In this document: in pieces, positions 31,918-40,130 of the stretch
Numbering within the stretch: position 1 is the first letter of the stretch
Layout: each line of letters starts with the position of its first letter
Source: Deltaproteobacteria bacterium
GTDB lineage: Bacteria; Desulfobacterota; Deferrimicrobia; Deferrimicrobiales; Deferrimicrobiaceae
Direction: 5' to 3'
Assembly (NCBI GenBank): GCA_021815305.1
Contig: JAKAHC010000001.1
Span: 248,001-312,000, forward strand
DNA length: 64,000 nt
The notes under the pieces: model-generated
Databases searched by the model: none
Seen by the model: the letters and a program-made list of their open reading frames with translations, nothing else
What the model was told of the DNA's origin: nothing
Translations under genes and position numbers: made by a program

Positions 31918-33351
31918 TTACAGCTTCCTCAGCCTCCCGGCCCCTGTTCCCGTGTCGTCGATCCCGTACCCGGCGGCGCGGATCCTCTTCCGGAGGACGT
32001 CCGCAACCGCGTAGTCGCCCGCCCTGCGCCGTGCGGCCCGCTCCCGCGCCAACTCCCCGACCTCCCCGGGCACCCCTTCCATCCCGCAGGCGGTTGCACC
32101 CTCGGCTCCGGCTTCGGGGAGCAGGCCGACCGCGAGGATCCCGTCCCATGCTCCGGCGAGGGAGCGAACGGTTTCTCCCCCGATGCCCGATCGCGCCGCA
32201 TCGTGGACCACGGCGAGCGCCCGCGGGAGGTTCAGGTCGTCCTCGAGGGCCGCGCGGAACTTCTCCCGCAGCGTCGTCGCCGCTTCTTCCCCCGCGGTCC
32301 CCGCCGACGCCAGCTTGCGGTAGGCGTCCCGCAAACGGGAGAGGGCCCGGGCGGCCCCGGCCTGCCCCGCCCAGGTGAAATTCATCGGCGAGGCGTAGTG
32401 GAGGATGAGGCAATAATACCGGAATTCCTCCGGGGAGAAACCCCTCCCTCCGCCCGGCGGACCGTTCTCGAGGTCGTCCAGGGTGTACTCGTTCCCCGCC
32501 GATTTCGACATCTTCTTCCCCTCGACCAGCAGGTGGGCGGCGTGCATCCAAAGCGCGGCGAACCGCTTCCCCGTGGCGGCCATGGCCATGGCGCGGGAGT
32601 TCTCGTGGTGCGGGAACCGCAGGTCCGCGCCGCCGACGTGGATGTCGAACTCCGGACCGAGATGCCGGATCGCCATCGCGGCGCACTCGATGTGCCAGCC
32701 GGGCCACCCCCTCCCCCACGGGCTGTCCCACTGGTATTCCCGCCCCGGCTCCGCGGGCATCCAGAGCACGAAATCCTCCGGGCGCTTCTTGTGCCGGTGG
32801 GCGCCGGCCTCCGTCCGGCGGGCGGGGGTTCCCCCTCCCAGGGATGCGCCCGACAGGTCCCCGTACCCGGGGGCTTTCTCCACGTCGAAGTAGAGGTAAC
32901 CGCCCTCGCCGTATGTGACCCCCCGCTCCTCGAGGGATCGCACCAGGGAGATCATCTCGGGGACATGCTCCGAGGCGCGAGGGTAGACGTCCGCCGGCAG
33001 GAAAGCCATCCGGCGGCAATCCCTGAAGAACGCCTCGGTGAAGAACTCCGCGATTTCCCGCGCCGACTTCTTGGCCGCGCGCGCGGCGGCGATCACCTTG
33101 TCCTCCCCGCGCTCCAGCCGTTCCTGGTGCATGTGTCCCACGTCCGTGATGTTCTGCACGGAGCGGGTGCCGTATCCCAGGAAGCGGAGGGAGCGGACGA
33201 GCAGGTCGGTGAGCAGATAGGTCCGGAGGTTGCCGATGTGGGCGTACCGGTAGACGGTGGGACCGCAGGTGTAGATCCCCACCCGCAGCGGGTTCCCGGG
33301 GACGAAGGGGACTTTCCTTCGGACCGCGCTGTCGTGCAGGGAAAGCCCCAC
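31918..33351 (-). CDS. cysS: Cysteinyl-tRNA synthetase
   Basis: 477 residues from GTG 33351 behind GGGAGG. Class I synthetase marks are complete: CGPTVYRYAHIGNLRTY (HIGH-type motif with the first zinc Cys), WHIECAAMA, GGADLRFPHHENSRA (further zinc ligands) and KKMSKSAGN (KMSKS loop), with the anticodon-binding helical domain at the C-terminus. Length is close to the family norm of about 460-480. It is followed by the O-methyltransferase gene. Confidence 0.96.
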   Translation of the reverse strand: MGLSLHDSAVRRKVPFVPGNPLRVGIYTCGPTVYRYAHIGNLRTYLLTDLLVRSLRFLGYGTRSVQNITDVGHMHQERLERGEDKVIAAARAAKKSAREIAEFFTEAFFRDCRRMAFLPADVYPRASEHVPEMISLVRSLEERGVTYGEGGYLYFDVEKAPGYGDLSGASLGGGTPARRTEAGAHRHKKRPEDFVLWMPAEPGREYQWDSPWGRGWPGWHIECAAMAIRHLGPEFDIHVGGADLRFPHHENSRAMAMAATGKRFAALWMHAAHLLVEGKKMSKSAGNEYTLDDLENGPPGGGRGFSPEEFRYYCLILHYASPMNFTWAGQAGAARALSRLRDAYRKLASAGTAGEEAATTLREKFRAALEDDLNLPRALAVVHDAARSGIGGETVRSLAGAWDGILAVGLLPEAGAEGATACGMEGVPGEVGELARERAARRRAGDYAVADVLRKRIRAAGYGIDDTGTGAGRLRKL

Positions 33352-33386
33352 GTTTCGCCTCCCGCCGGGAACGAACGCGCCGGGAG

Positions 33387-33584
33387 CTACATCTCCTGGT
33401 GCGTTTCCTTCTCGATCTCGTCGGAGAGGAGCTTCACGTGCTTCTTCTCCTCCTCCGCGAGATACAGGAACAGGTCCCGGATCTCCGGTTCCGTGGCCAG
33501 CCGCGAGTACTCCGTGTAGTTCCGGTACGCCGTCTTCTCGCGGTCCAGGGCCATCCGGATCACGTCCATGGGATTGCCGTCCAT
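33387..33584 (-). CDS. 65-residue ferritin-like (half-rubrerythrin) protein
   Basis: Two helices only: DVIRMALDREKTAYRNYTEYSRLA and EIRDLFLYLAEEEKKHVKLLSDEIEKE, with the E...Y and ExxH metal-binding pattern of the ferritin-like superfamily. At 65 residues it is half of a four-helix bundle and would need to dimerise to make a di-iron site. A paralogue of the same length lies at 35251-35448, on the other side of iscU and iscS, so both probably belong to the iron-sulfur gene set. Confidence 0.7.
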   Translation of the reverse strand: MDGNPMDVIRMALDREKTAYRNYTEYSRLATEPEIRDLFLYLAEEEKKHVKLLSDEIEKETHQEM

Positions 33585-33629
33585 CTTCGGGTTCCCTCCG
33601 TGCGGCGAGTAGCCGGTTGCGGGCGGATC

Positions 33630-34013
33630 TCAGCCCGGGTGCTTTTTCGCGTAGTCGTCGAGCGCGGATTTCACCGCCTGCTCCGCCATCACCGAGCAGT
33701 GGATTTTCACCGCCGGGAGGCCGTCGAGCGCCTCGGCCACCTGCAGGTTGGTGACCGCACGGGCCTCCTCGACGGTCTTCCCCTTGATCATCTCCGTGAG
33801 CATCGAGCTCGACGCGATCGCCGCGCCGCAACCGAAGGTCCGGAACTTCGCGTCCTTGACGCGGCCCTCCTCGATCCTGAGGTAGAGGCGCATCATGTCC
33901 CCGCACGCGGGGTTTCCCACCTCGCCGACGCCGTCGGCGCCGTCGATCTCCCCCACGTTCCGTGGGTTCATGAAATGTTCCATCACCTTCGCGCTGTACG
34001 GTCCTGCCGTCAT
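33630..34013 (-). CDS. iscU: IscU/NifU-type iron-sulfur scaffold
   Basis: 127 residues. The three cluster-binding cysteines are present (GNPACGD, FGCGAAIASSS, IHCSVMAEQAV), with the conserved Asp in ACGD and the N-terminal YSAKVMEHFMNPRNVGEI. It lacks the C-terminal Nfu domain; a separate Nfu-type protein is at 36.5 kb. The gene lies 7 bp downstream of the IscS homologue. The chaperone-binding LPPVK motif is only partly kept (GLPAVKIHC). Confidence 0.92.
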   Translation of the reverse strand: MTAGPYSAKVMEHFMNPRNVGEIDGADGVGEVGNPACGDMMRLYLRIEEGRVKDAKFRTFGCGAAIASSSMLTEMIKGKTVEEARAVTNLQVAEALDGLPAVKIHCSVMAEQAVKSALDDYAKKHPG

Positions 34014-34019
34014 CCCTTT

Positions 34020-35228
34020 CTATCCTCCTTGGGACATCCTCTTCTGGTAGTCCAGGTACGTCGGGGACATCTCGCGCAGCCGTTCCACGATGCGCGGCAG
34101 CGCATCGAGGGCCAGGCGAACCTCCTCTTCGGTGTTCCCCTTCCCCAGGCTGAAGGTGATCGACCCGGTGCAGATGTCGCTCGGCACGCCGATCGCGCGC
34201 AGGACCGGGGACGCGACGAGATCCTCCTCGTCCTGCCCCCTGAGGTTGGAGCTGCAGGCGGAGCCGGATGCGGCCATGATCCCCTTTACGTTCAGAAACA
34301 GCAGGAGAGATTCCCCTTCGGCGTGCTCCACCCAGAAGGATACGTGCCCGGGAAGCCGCTTCGTCGGGTGCCCGGTGAAATGGAGCAAGGGAATGCCGGA
34401 GAGCCCGTCCCACAACATCTTCCCGAGGCGGCCGAGGTGGTCCGCCCAATGCCCCATCTCCTTCGAAGCGATGGCGGCGGCGGCCGCCATGGCGACGATC
34501 CCCGGGACGTTCTCGGTCCCCGCCCGGTACCCCATTTCCTGGAACCCTCCGAAAACCCGGGGGGCCACCTTCGTCCCCTCGCGGACAAAGAGCGCTCCGG
34601 TCCCTTTCGGGCCGTAGAAATTGTGCGACGACAGCGTGACCAGGTCGGCCGGCACCTCCCGCACGTCCAGGGGGATGTGCCCGGCGGACGCGGTGGCGTC
34701 CACGTGGAAGGGAACGCCGGCCTCCCGGGCGATCCTCCCGATCTCGGCCACCGGCTCGATCGTCCCGATCTCGGAGTTGGCGTGCATCACCGAAAGGAGC
34801 GCCGTGTCGCCGCGGAGGGCCGATCGGACCGCGTCGGGATCCACCAGGCCGTCCCGGTCCACGGGCAGGACCGTCACCTCGTACCCCGCGTTTCGCAGAG
34901 GGATCAGCGCGTTCATCACGGAGAAGTGCTCGATCCCGGAAACGACCGCGTGCCGCTTCCCGTTCCCCGCTTCCTCCGCCGTCCCGAGGACGGCGAGATT
35001 GTTCGATTCGGTCGCCCCCGAGGTGAAGACGATTTCGCCGGGTTTCGCCCCGATCAGCGCGGCCACCTCCGAACGCGCCTTGTCCACGGCGCGAAGCGCC
35101 GCCTGCCCCTGGTCGTGAATGTGGGAGGACGGATTGCCGTACCACTCCAGGAGGTACGGTTTCATCGCCTCGAACACCCTCGAATCGAGGGGGGTGGTGG
35201 AGATGTGATCGAAAAAAACCTTGGCCAT
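34020..35228 (-). CDS. iscS: IscS-family cysteine desulfurase homologue lacking the PLP lysine
   Basis: 402 residues from ATG 35228. The fold and most active-site residues are kept: GNPSSHIHDQG, TSGATESNNLA, the PLP-stacking His101 (IEHFSV), Asp178 in HVDATASAG, and the mobile-loop Cys325 in SGSACSS. At the Schiff-base position, where IscS has SGHK, this protein has SSHN (Asn203; codon AAT is clear). Asn203 is followed by an intact FYGPKG. From memory, Archaeoglobus IscS similarly lacks this lysine (Asp) and shares HIDATASVG and an RLRSMSPLY end; here the end is RLREMSPTY. It may act as a scaffold or sulfur relay partner for IscU, or use another lysine. A classical IscS is not seen in the window. 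Confidence 0.88.
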   Translation of the reverse strand: MAKVFFDHISTTPLDSRVFEAMKPYLLEWYGNPSSHIHDQGQAALRAVDKARSEVAALIGAKPGEIVFTSGATESNNLAVLGTAEEAGNGKRHAVVSGIEHFSVMNALIPLRNAGYEVTVLPVDRDGLVDPDAVRSALRGDTALLSVMHANSEIGTIEPVAEIGRIAREAGVPFHVDATASAGHIPLDVREVPADLVTLSSHNFYGPKGTGALFVREGTKVAPRVFGGFQEMGYRAGTENVPGIVAMAAAAAIASKEMGHWADHLGRLGKMLWDGLSGIPLLHFTGHPTKRLPGHVSFWVEHAEGESLLLFLNVKGIMAASGSACSSNLRGQDEEDLVASPVLRAIGVPSDICTGSITFSLGKGNTEEEVRLALDALPRIVERLREMSPTYLDYQKRMSQGG

Positions 35229-35250
35229 AGAGGGTATTGTACGCCCCAAG

Positions 35251-35448
35251 TCACGGTTTGACGTGGAACTGCTCCATCTTCTCCCGGATGAGCCGGATGT
35301 GCTTGCGCTCCTCGTCCGCCAGGAAGCGGAACATCGCCTTGACGCCGGGGACCGTCGCCTCGGCGGCGTTCTTCTCGTAGTCCCCGAAGTTCTCCTCTTC
35401 GAGCCGCAGCGCCATCCGCAGCGCCTCTTCCATGGACCAGTTCGCCAT
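35251..35448 (-). CDS. 65-residue ferritin-like (half-rubrerythrin) protein, paralogue
   Basis: 65 residues from ATG 35448 with GGAGGAG upstream. Helices MANWSMEEALRMALRLEEEN and VKAMFRFLADEERKHIRLIREKME carry the E...Y and ExxH pattern. Length and layout equal those of the protein at 33387-33584. The stop is 22 bp before the IscS homologue start, so it heads the iscS-iscU unit. Possible iron handling or peroxide detoxification near iron-sulfur assembly; a function is not proven. Confidence 0.7.
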   Translation of the reverse strand: MANWSMEEALRMALRLEEENFGDYEKNAAEATVPGVKAMFRFLADEERKHIRLIREKMEQFHVKP

Positions 35449-35571
35449 CGCGCTCTCCTCCGGGCGGTCGGCCGGGGCGCGGGGTGCGACGCATCGCCCC
35501 GCCCGTTCGGTATGTTTTGGATTTCCGCCGGGCCGGTTCCGTTTCAATCCTTCGGCGGTCCCGTTTCAGTT

Positions 35572-35577
35572 TATAAT
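35572..35577 (+). promoter_or_regulatory. -10 element (TATAAT) upstream of the TlpA-like gene
   Basis: A perfect TATAAT preceded by a poor -35 (TTCGGC at 16-bp spacing). The predicted start gives a leader of about 85 nt before the ATG at 35669. Confidence 0.35.
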
Positions 35578-35668
35578 CTGAAAAAGCGCGTCGCACAACC
35601 CGTTATTGTCCGACGGAAGCCATCGGTCGAGCGCAAATCACCCCCTGAGGATCAAGGGAGGATCGTGG

Positions 35669-36238
35669 ATGAACCAGGTTGCCAAGTCGAAAAACGGAAT
35701 GGGGGCGCTGCCGCTCTTCCTCATCCTGGTCGTCGTGTTCCTGGGCGCCTATCTTCTCTACAGGAACTGGCAAAGCGGGACGGCGCCGAACGAAGCCGCG
35801 ACTTCCCGCGGCCCCGTCGCGGAGGGATCCCGGACGGTGCCGGCGTTTTCCCTCAAGGACACGAACGGAAACCTGTACTCTTCCTCCCGGTTCGCGGGAA
35901 AACCCACCGTCATCAATTTCTTCGCAACCTGGTGTCCCCCGTGCCGCGCCGAGATCCCCGGTTTCGTGGAGGTCTACAACGAGCACAAGGCCCAGGGGCT
36001 CGAGATGATCGGCATCTCCCTGGACACCGACACGAAAGGGGACCTCGCGGGATTCATCATGAGCAACAGGATCAGCTACAGGATCCTGTTCGGTGACCTG
36101 GCCACCGCGCGGGAGTACGGGGGGGTCTCCTCCCTTCCCACGACGTTCTTCGTGGACAAGGACGGGCAGATCCGGAACGTCCACATCGGCTACATGGAGA
36201 AGGAAGAATTCGAGCGGGAAGTGCGGAAACTGCTGTGA
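35669..36238 (+). CDS. Membrane-anchored TlpA/ResA-like thioredoxin
   Basis: 189 residues from ATG 35669, chosen because AGGGAGGAT precedes it. One membrane anchor (about residues 13-32) is followed by a periplasmic thioredoxin-fold AhpC-TSA/TlpA domain: VPAFSLKDTNGN, FFATWCPPCRAEIPGF with the redox CPPC, the LPTTFFVDKDGQI cis-Pro region and GYMEKEEFEREV. Such proteins reduce apocytochrome cysteines before haem attachment or act as general thiol reductants; either suits a cytochrome-rich organism. No ccm gene is nearby. Confidence 0.88.
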   Translation: MNQVAKSKNGMGALPLFLILVVVFLGAYLLYRNWQSGTAPNEAATSRGPVAEGSRTVPAFSLKDTNGNLYSSSRFAGKPTVINFFATWCPPCRAEIPGFVEVYNEHKAQGLEMIGISLDTDTKGDLAGFIMSNRISYRILFGDLATAREYGGVSSLPTTFFVDKDGQIRNVHIGYMEKEEFEREVRKLL

Positions 36239-36269
36239 GGGACGGGAGACGCGGCACATCCGGGAAACG

Positions 36270-36305
36270 GCCAGGGGGCGAAAAGGTGTCCTTTCGCCCC
36301 CTGGC
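36270..36305. terminator. Bidirectional hairpin terminator
   Basis: A stem of GCCAGGGGGCG(AAA) with (TTT)CGCCCCCTGGC sits between the convergent TlpA-like gene and the ferredoxin gene, so it can end both transcripts. Confidence 0.6.
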
Positions 36306-36350
36306 GCCGGCCCATGAGGACCGGCGGATTCCCGGCGCGGATCGACTCCC

Positions 36351-36521
36351 TTACGCCGGAACGGCGGCTCCGGTAGGGCACACGCCTGCGCACGCCGCGC
36401 AATCCGTGCACTTGCTCGCGTCGATCGTGTAAATCGGGTCCCCTTCCGCGATGCACTGGGCGGGGCACTCCGGCGCGCAGGCGCCGCAGGCAATGCACTC
36501 CTCCGTGATCTTGTACGCCAT
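36351..36521 (-). CDS. 2[4Fe-4S] ferredoxin
   Basis: 56 residues from ATG 36521 behind GGAGGT. Two cluster motifs, CIACGACAPECP (near residue 9) and CTDCAACAGVCP (near residue 38), fit the clostridial-type low-potential ferredoxin. It is a soluble electron carrier. It lies just downstream of the Nfu-type gene. Confidence 0.93.
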   Translation of the reverse strand: MAYKITEECIACGACAPECPAQCIAEGDPIYTIDASKCTDCAACAGVCPTGAAVPA

Positions 36522-36547
36522 GCTACCTCCCTGTGATGTGTTGGTTG

Positions 36548-36766
36548 TTATACGGACTCCACCCGCTCCACGGCGGGGATCCGTTCCTTGAGCGCCGCCT
36601 CGATTCCACCCTTCAACGTCATCGTGGCCATCGGGCAGCCTCCGCATGCGCCGACAAGGCGCACCTTCACCACGCCCCCCTCGATGTCGACAAGTTCCAC
36701 GTCTCCCCCGTCGGCCTGGAGGGCGGGGCGAATGCTGTCCAATACCTTCTCTACTTCGGGTCTCAC
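36548..36766 (-). CDS. Nfu-type iron-sulfur carrier (NifU C-terminal domain)
   Basis: 72 residues from GTG 36766 with AGGAGG 10 nt upstream. It is a stand-alone NifU C-terminal domain: VEKVLDSIRPALQADGGDVELVDI and the cluster-binding CGGCPMA with the CXXC motif. It probably receives or delivers [4Fe-4S] clusters, fitting the adjacent ferredoxin and the nearby IscU scaffold. Confidence 0.92.
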   Translation of the reverse strand: MRPEVEKVLDSIRPALQADGGDVELVDIEGGVVKVRLVGACGGCPMATMTLKGGIEAALKERIPAVERVESV

Positions 36767-36844
36767 GTGAAATACCTCCTGGAACCTATTTTACGCCGAT
36801 ATTCGTACGATGCCGCTACCGTTCCCCACGTTCCTTGACGCGGG

Positions 36845-37483
36845 TCAATCGGCGGAAACCAGATCGAATCCCGCCTTCTTGATCGCGGCCTTCAGCACCT
36901 TGTAGCTCCTGGTCTCGAACCGGATGATGTTGTTGATTTTCGCCGGGTCCTCGTGGGGCGCCGTCGCCACCGACACGATGTTCGCATCGAAGTCCTTGAA
37001 CAGCTTGAGCAGCTCGAGGAGTTTCCCCGGCCGGTTCGGCAGCGCAAGCTCGATGCGGTACCCCGGGCCGTTCACGCCCATCCCCGCGATGAACGCATCG
37101 ATGATGTCCGTCTCCGTCAGGATCCCCACGAGACGGCCGTTGTCCACCACCGGAAGGCATCCGATCTTCTTCTCCCGGATGATCAGGGCCGCCTCCTCGA
37201 TGGGGGCCGTGGAAGAGACGGTGTAGGGGCGCCGGGTCATGATCTGCTTCACCTTGACCTTGTCGAGCAGGTAGTAGATCTCGCGGATCTCGAGCGCCGT
37301 CGCCGGGGAAGGGGAGGCCTGCTTGATGTCCCGCTCGGAGAGGATGCCGACGAGTTTCTCCCCGTCCTTCATGACCGGCAAATGCCGTATCTCGTGCTCC
37401 TTCAGCAGGTCCATCGCCTTCTTCATCGAGTCGCCTTCATCCACGAACACCGGGTTCCTCTTCATCCGTTTGGCGACGATCAT
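36845..37483 (-). CDS. AcuB-like CBS-CBS-ACT protein
   Basis: 212 residues. Two CBS motifs (about 1-60 and 75-135: EIRHLPVMKDGEKLVGILSERDI, IGCLPVVDNGRLVGILTETDIIDAF) are followed by an ACT-like domain (LALPNRPGKLLELLKLFKDFDANIVSV). This order is that of AcuB family proteins, thought to sense adenylates or amino acids and to influence acetate/acetoin use. A second copy is at 47551-48210 beside an AcuC-like gene. Confidence 0.85.
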   Translation of the reverse strand: MIVAKRMKRNPVFVDEGDSMKKAMDLLKEHEIRHLPVMKDGEKLVGILSERDIKQASPSPATALEIREIYYLLDKVKVKQIMTRRPYTVSSTAPIEEAALIIREKKIGCLPVVDNGRLVGILTETDIIDAFIAGMGVNGPGYRIELALPNRPGKLLELLKLFKDFDANIVSVATAPHEDPAKINNIIRFETRSYKVLKAAIKKAGFDLVSAD

Positions 37484-37526
37484 CAGGTTTCCCTCCTTCT
37501 TGCCGGATTCTGTGATGTGATCCTGA

Positions 37527-38120
37527 TCATGTGAAAAAGCGGCGAACTAGGTCGAAGTTCCTCGCCACGTCGACGGCGGACACGACGATGAAGGACGCCC
37601 CCTTGCGCTCCCAGAACACGAACGACTTCCCCTCCCGCTCCCCGGACAGGAACGATGCCTCGGGGAAGGCCGACGACGGTTCATTCCCGAGGATCCGGTC
37701 CCGGCGGGAGACCATCAGGAGGTACCGGTCCCCTTCGTACCGGAACCGGAGCACCGCGCCGGCGTGGTGGTCGAACGCCTCCGGCCGGACTCCCTCCACG
37801 GTGAACCCCTCCTCGTTCCGGGGAAGTTCCACCCGGACGCCCGAAAGCGCGCGGATTCTCCTCTCGGCCTCCTCCGGGGAAAGCCCTGCCGCGGCCGCAC
37901 CCGCTGCGGGCTCCTCCGCGTACAGTCCCATGGCCGCTCGGGCAAGGGTATCGACCCGATGCCCTCCGGCGTCGCGTGCGATCCGCCATCCGACCACGGA
38001 GACCGTGAGGGTGAGGAAGATGAGGACGATCGTCAGCCGGGGGCGGAATTCCACCAGCCCCAGCAGGGACGACGTCTCGCCGACGCGGCGCGCCGGGTTG
38101 CGGTTCGTAGCGCTTGCCAT
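37527..38120 (-). CDS. Membrane-anchored protein of unknown function
   Basis: 197 residues with one membrane segment (about residues 29-46, LTIVLIFLTLTVSVVGW) and a soluble periplasmic part of mixed alpha/beta character (LSPEEAERRIRALSGVRVELPR, DRYLLMVSRRD, KSFVFWERKGASFIVVSAVD). No motif is recognised. It ends 43 bp upstream of the CBS-ACT gene start on the same strand. Confidence 0.65.
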   Translation of the reverse strand: MASATNRNPARRVGETSSLLGLVEFRPRLTIVLIFLTLTVSVVGWRIARDAGGHRVDTLARAAMGLYAEEPAAGAAAAGLSPEEAERRIRALSGVRVELPRNEEGFTVEGVRPEAFDHHAGAVLRFRYEGDRYLLMVSRRDRILGNEPSSAFPEASFLSGEREGKSFVFWERKGASFIVVSAVDVARNFDLVRRFFT

Positions 38121-38171
38121 GGGAAGTCGCCCCCCGGAGCGGACCGGTGATTCTTACAAGCCATTCTACGA

Positions 38172-40130
38172 CTACCACTCCGCGATTTCCACACCCAGAT
38201 CTCTCAGGAGCGCACGGGCCGCCGAGTGGATTTTCCCATTCAGGAAAACGACCCTGCGCGCCGCCCCGGCGGAAGTCGGGGGGAGGGAGATGCAGGTACC
38301 GGTCACGCGGACCACGTACCCTTCCTTCCCTCCCCCTGCGATGGGAGCCGCACGCCACGTTTCCCCTGCCACCCCGGCCGCCTTCATCAGGCGCGCCAGC
38401 ACGTCGCGGCCCGTTCCCCCCGTTTCCGCCGGGAAAACCGCATAGCCTCCATCCCGGAGGAGAGCGCGAAGGGCGGGGGAAAATTTCCCCGTGTCCACAA
38501 CGTACTTTTTCCCTCCGGCCTCGAAGGTTCTCTCGGCCTGGACCGAAAGCCGGAACCCATCCCCCTTCTCCCCGAAGCGAAGCAGTTCCCCTTCCTTCGA
38601 GGGAATCCCGAGGAGGGAAAGGCCGAAATCGACGGCCCGAAGCCCCCCGCCCTTCGGGACGGCAAGCGCCACGGGCGTTCCGGCCGCCTCTTCTTCCCCC
38701 AGCCCCACGAGGAACCCTTCCATCGCCTTCGGGTCGTCCGCGTACGGAAGCACACGGATCCCGACGCGCCGGGCGTATCGAAGGACGGCGAGCAGGTCCC
38801 TGCCGGGTTTTTCCGGAACCTTCTTCACCAGGACGAGGTCGCCGGAAAGGAGACTGTCGCGGGTGCGTTGGATGACCCATCGGGCGGGGAGAGCAACGGA
38901 GACCGACTCCCCGATGACCAGGGGGCGCTCCAGCCCTTCCTTCACCGAGTAGTACCCCGACACGCTCAGGATGCGGTCGATCATCTCGTCCACCCCCTGC
39001 GCCCCCGCAAGGGACACAACCCGCATGGATCCCCAATTGCCGATGATCGCGCCACGGACCGCCGGCGGGATCCCCCCGCGGAAATCGATCAGCGCTTCCG
39101 TTCCCCCGGAGAACCGGACCGCGGGGAAATCCGCCAGTCGCAGCACCACGTCCCCGCCGGAAGGCAGGGGAAGGTACAGGGTCCCCCGTTCCACCCATTT
39201 CTCCCCGAGAGCGTTGAACAGGTCCGAGAGCAGCCCCCGGTAGGGGGACCGGGACGGGGGCGTGACGGTTTCCCGCTCCGGCTCCTTCTTCCCCGTCTCC
39301 AGCAAGGACACGCCCGTCGAAGAGGCCTTCGGGGCCAGCAGTTCGGCTTCCGGTTTTCCGGCGGCCAGCGCGTCCTGTCCCGGAACCGGCGAGACATCCC
39401 GGGTCAGAGGCGCCGCATGAGGGGGCTCGGGGAGGGGCCGGGTCGCCGGAGGGGACGCGGAAAGCTCCACGGAAGGGGGGATTCCCCCGGCCGGGGCGAC
39501 GGGGGACGCCAGAGCCCCGGGAGGTCGCCCAACGCCCGCCGAAGCCGCGCCCTCAGGCGCGGTGTCCGGAACCGGCCGGGAAGCGACCTCTTTCTCTCCT
39601 CCGAAATACGCCTCGGTCGGCAACCTGAGCGTCTTCCCCGCGAGGATCCGGTTCACATCCTTTACCGACGGGTTGATCGCACGGATGGCTTCGAGGTATT
39701 TCCTGCGCTCCTTCCCCGGCACCCCGCGGGAGGCGAGGATCCCGGTGAGGGTGTCCCCCTTCCTGACTTCGTAGGCGACCGTGCGCCCGTCGTCGCGCTC
39801 CCGGGTTCCCGACGGGACGAGAATCTTCTGCCCCGGCAGGAGAAGGGAGGGATCCGCCACCGAGGGATTGGTCCGCCGGAACTCCCGGAGCCGCTCGGCG
39901 TACGTCTCGGGGGTGAGGGGGGCGCTGCGGCCCATGATCTCCCAGAGATTCTCCCCCTTCTCCACCGTGTACGCCTCGTAGAAACGCCGTTTCCCTCCCG
40001 CCGCATCGGAATAGACCTTCTTTTCGAGGAAAATCTGCGGGCGCTCCTCCTCCGGCGGCTCCGTCGCCCGAACCGCAGGCGGCAGCGACGCGAGGAGCAG
40101 GACCGCGGCGACGGCGATTCCCGGCCTCAA
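38172..40130 (-). CDS. Exported LysM-domain protein with large C-terminal region
   Basis: 652 residues from TTG 40130, which overlaps the stop of the upstream gene (TTGA) and has GGGAGGGG before it. A signal peptide ends PAVRA. Two LysM domains follow (about residues 45-100: YTVEKGENLWEIMGR...LLPGQKILVP; about 110-165: YEVRKGDTLTGILASRG...ILAGKTLRLP), then a Pro/Ala-rich linker. The last 400 residues are unassigned alpha/beta (VSGYYSVKEGLERPLVIGESV, VGIRVLPYADDPKA). LysM indicates peptidoglycan binding, so it probably acts in the cell envelope. Confidence 0.78.
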   Translation of the reverse strand: MRPGIAVAAVLLLASLPPAVRATEPPEEERPQIFLEKKVYSDAAGGKRRFYEAYTVEKGENLWEIMGRSAPLTPETYAERLREFRRTNPSVADPSLLLPGQKILVPSGTRERDDGRTVAYEVRKGDTLTGILASRGVPGKERRKYLEAIRAINPSVKDVNRILAGKTLRLPTEAYFGGEKEVASRPVPDTAPEGAASAGVGRPPGALASPVAPAGGIPPSVELSASPPATRPLPEPPHAAPLTRDVSPVPGQDALAAGKPEAELLAPKASSTGVSLLETGKKEPERETVTPPSRSPYRGLLSDLFNALGEKWVERGTLYLPLPSGGDVVLRLADFPAVRFSGGTEALIDFRGGIPPAVRGAIIGNWGSMRVVSLAGAQGVDEMIDRILSVSGYYSVKEGLERPLVIGESVSVALPARWVIQRTRDSLLSGDLVLVKKVPEKPGRDLLAVLRYARRVGIRVLPYADDPKAMEGFLVGLGEEEAAGTPVALAVPKGGGLRAVDFGLSLLGIPSKEGELLRFGEKGDGFRLSVQAERTFEAGGKKYVVDTGKFSPALRALLRDGGYAVFPAETGGTGRDVLARLMKAAGVAGETWRAAPIAGGGKEGYVVRVTGTCISLPPTSAGAARRVVFLNGKIHSAARALLRDLGVEIAEW

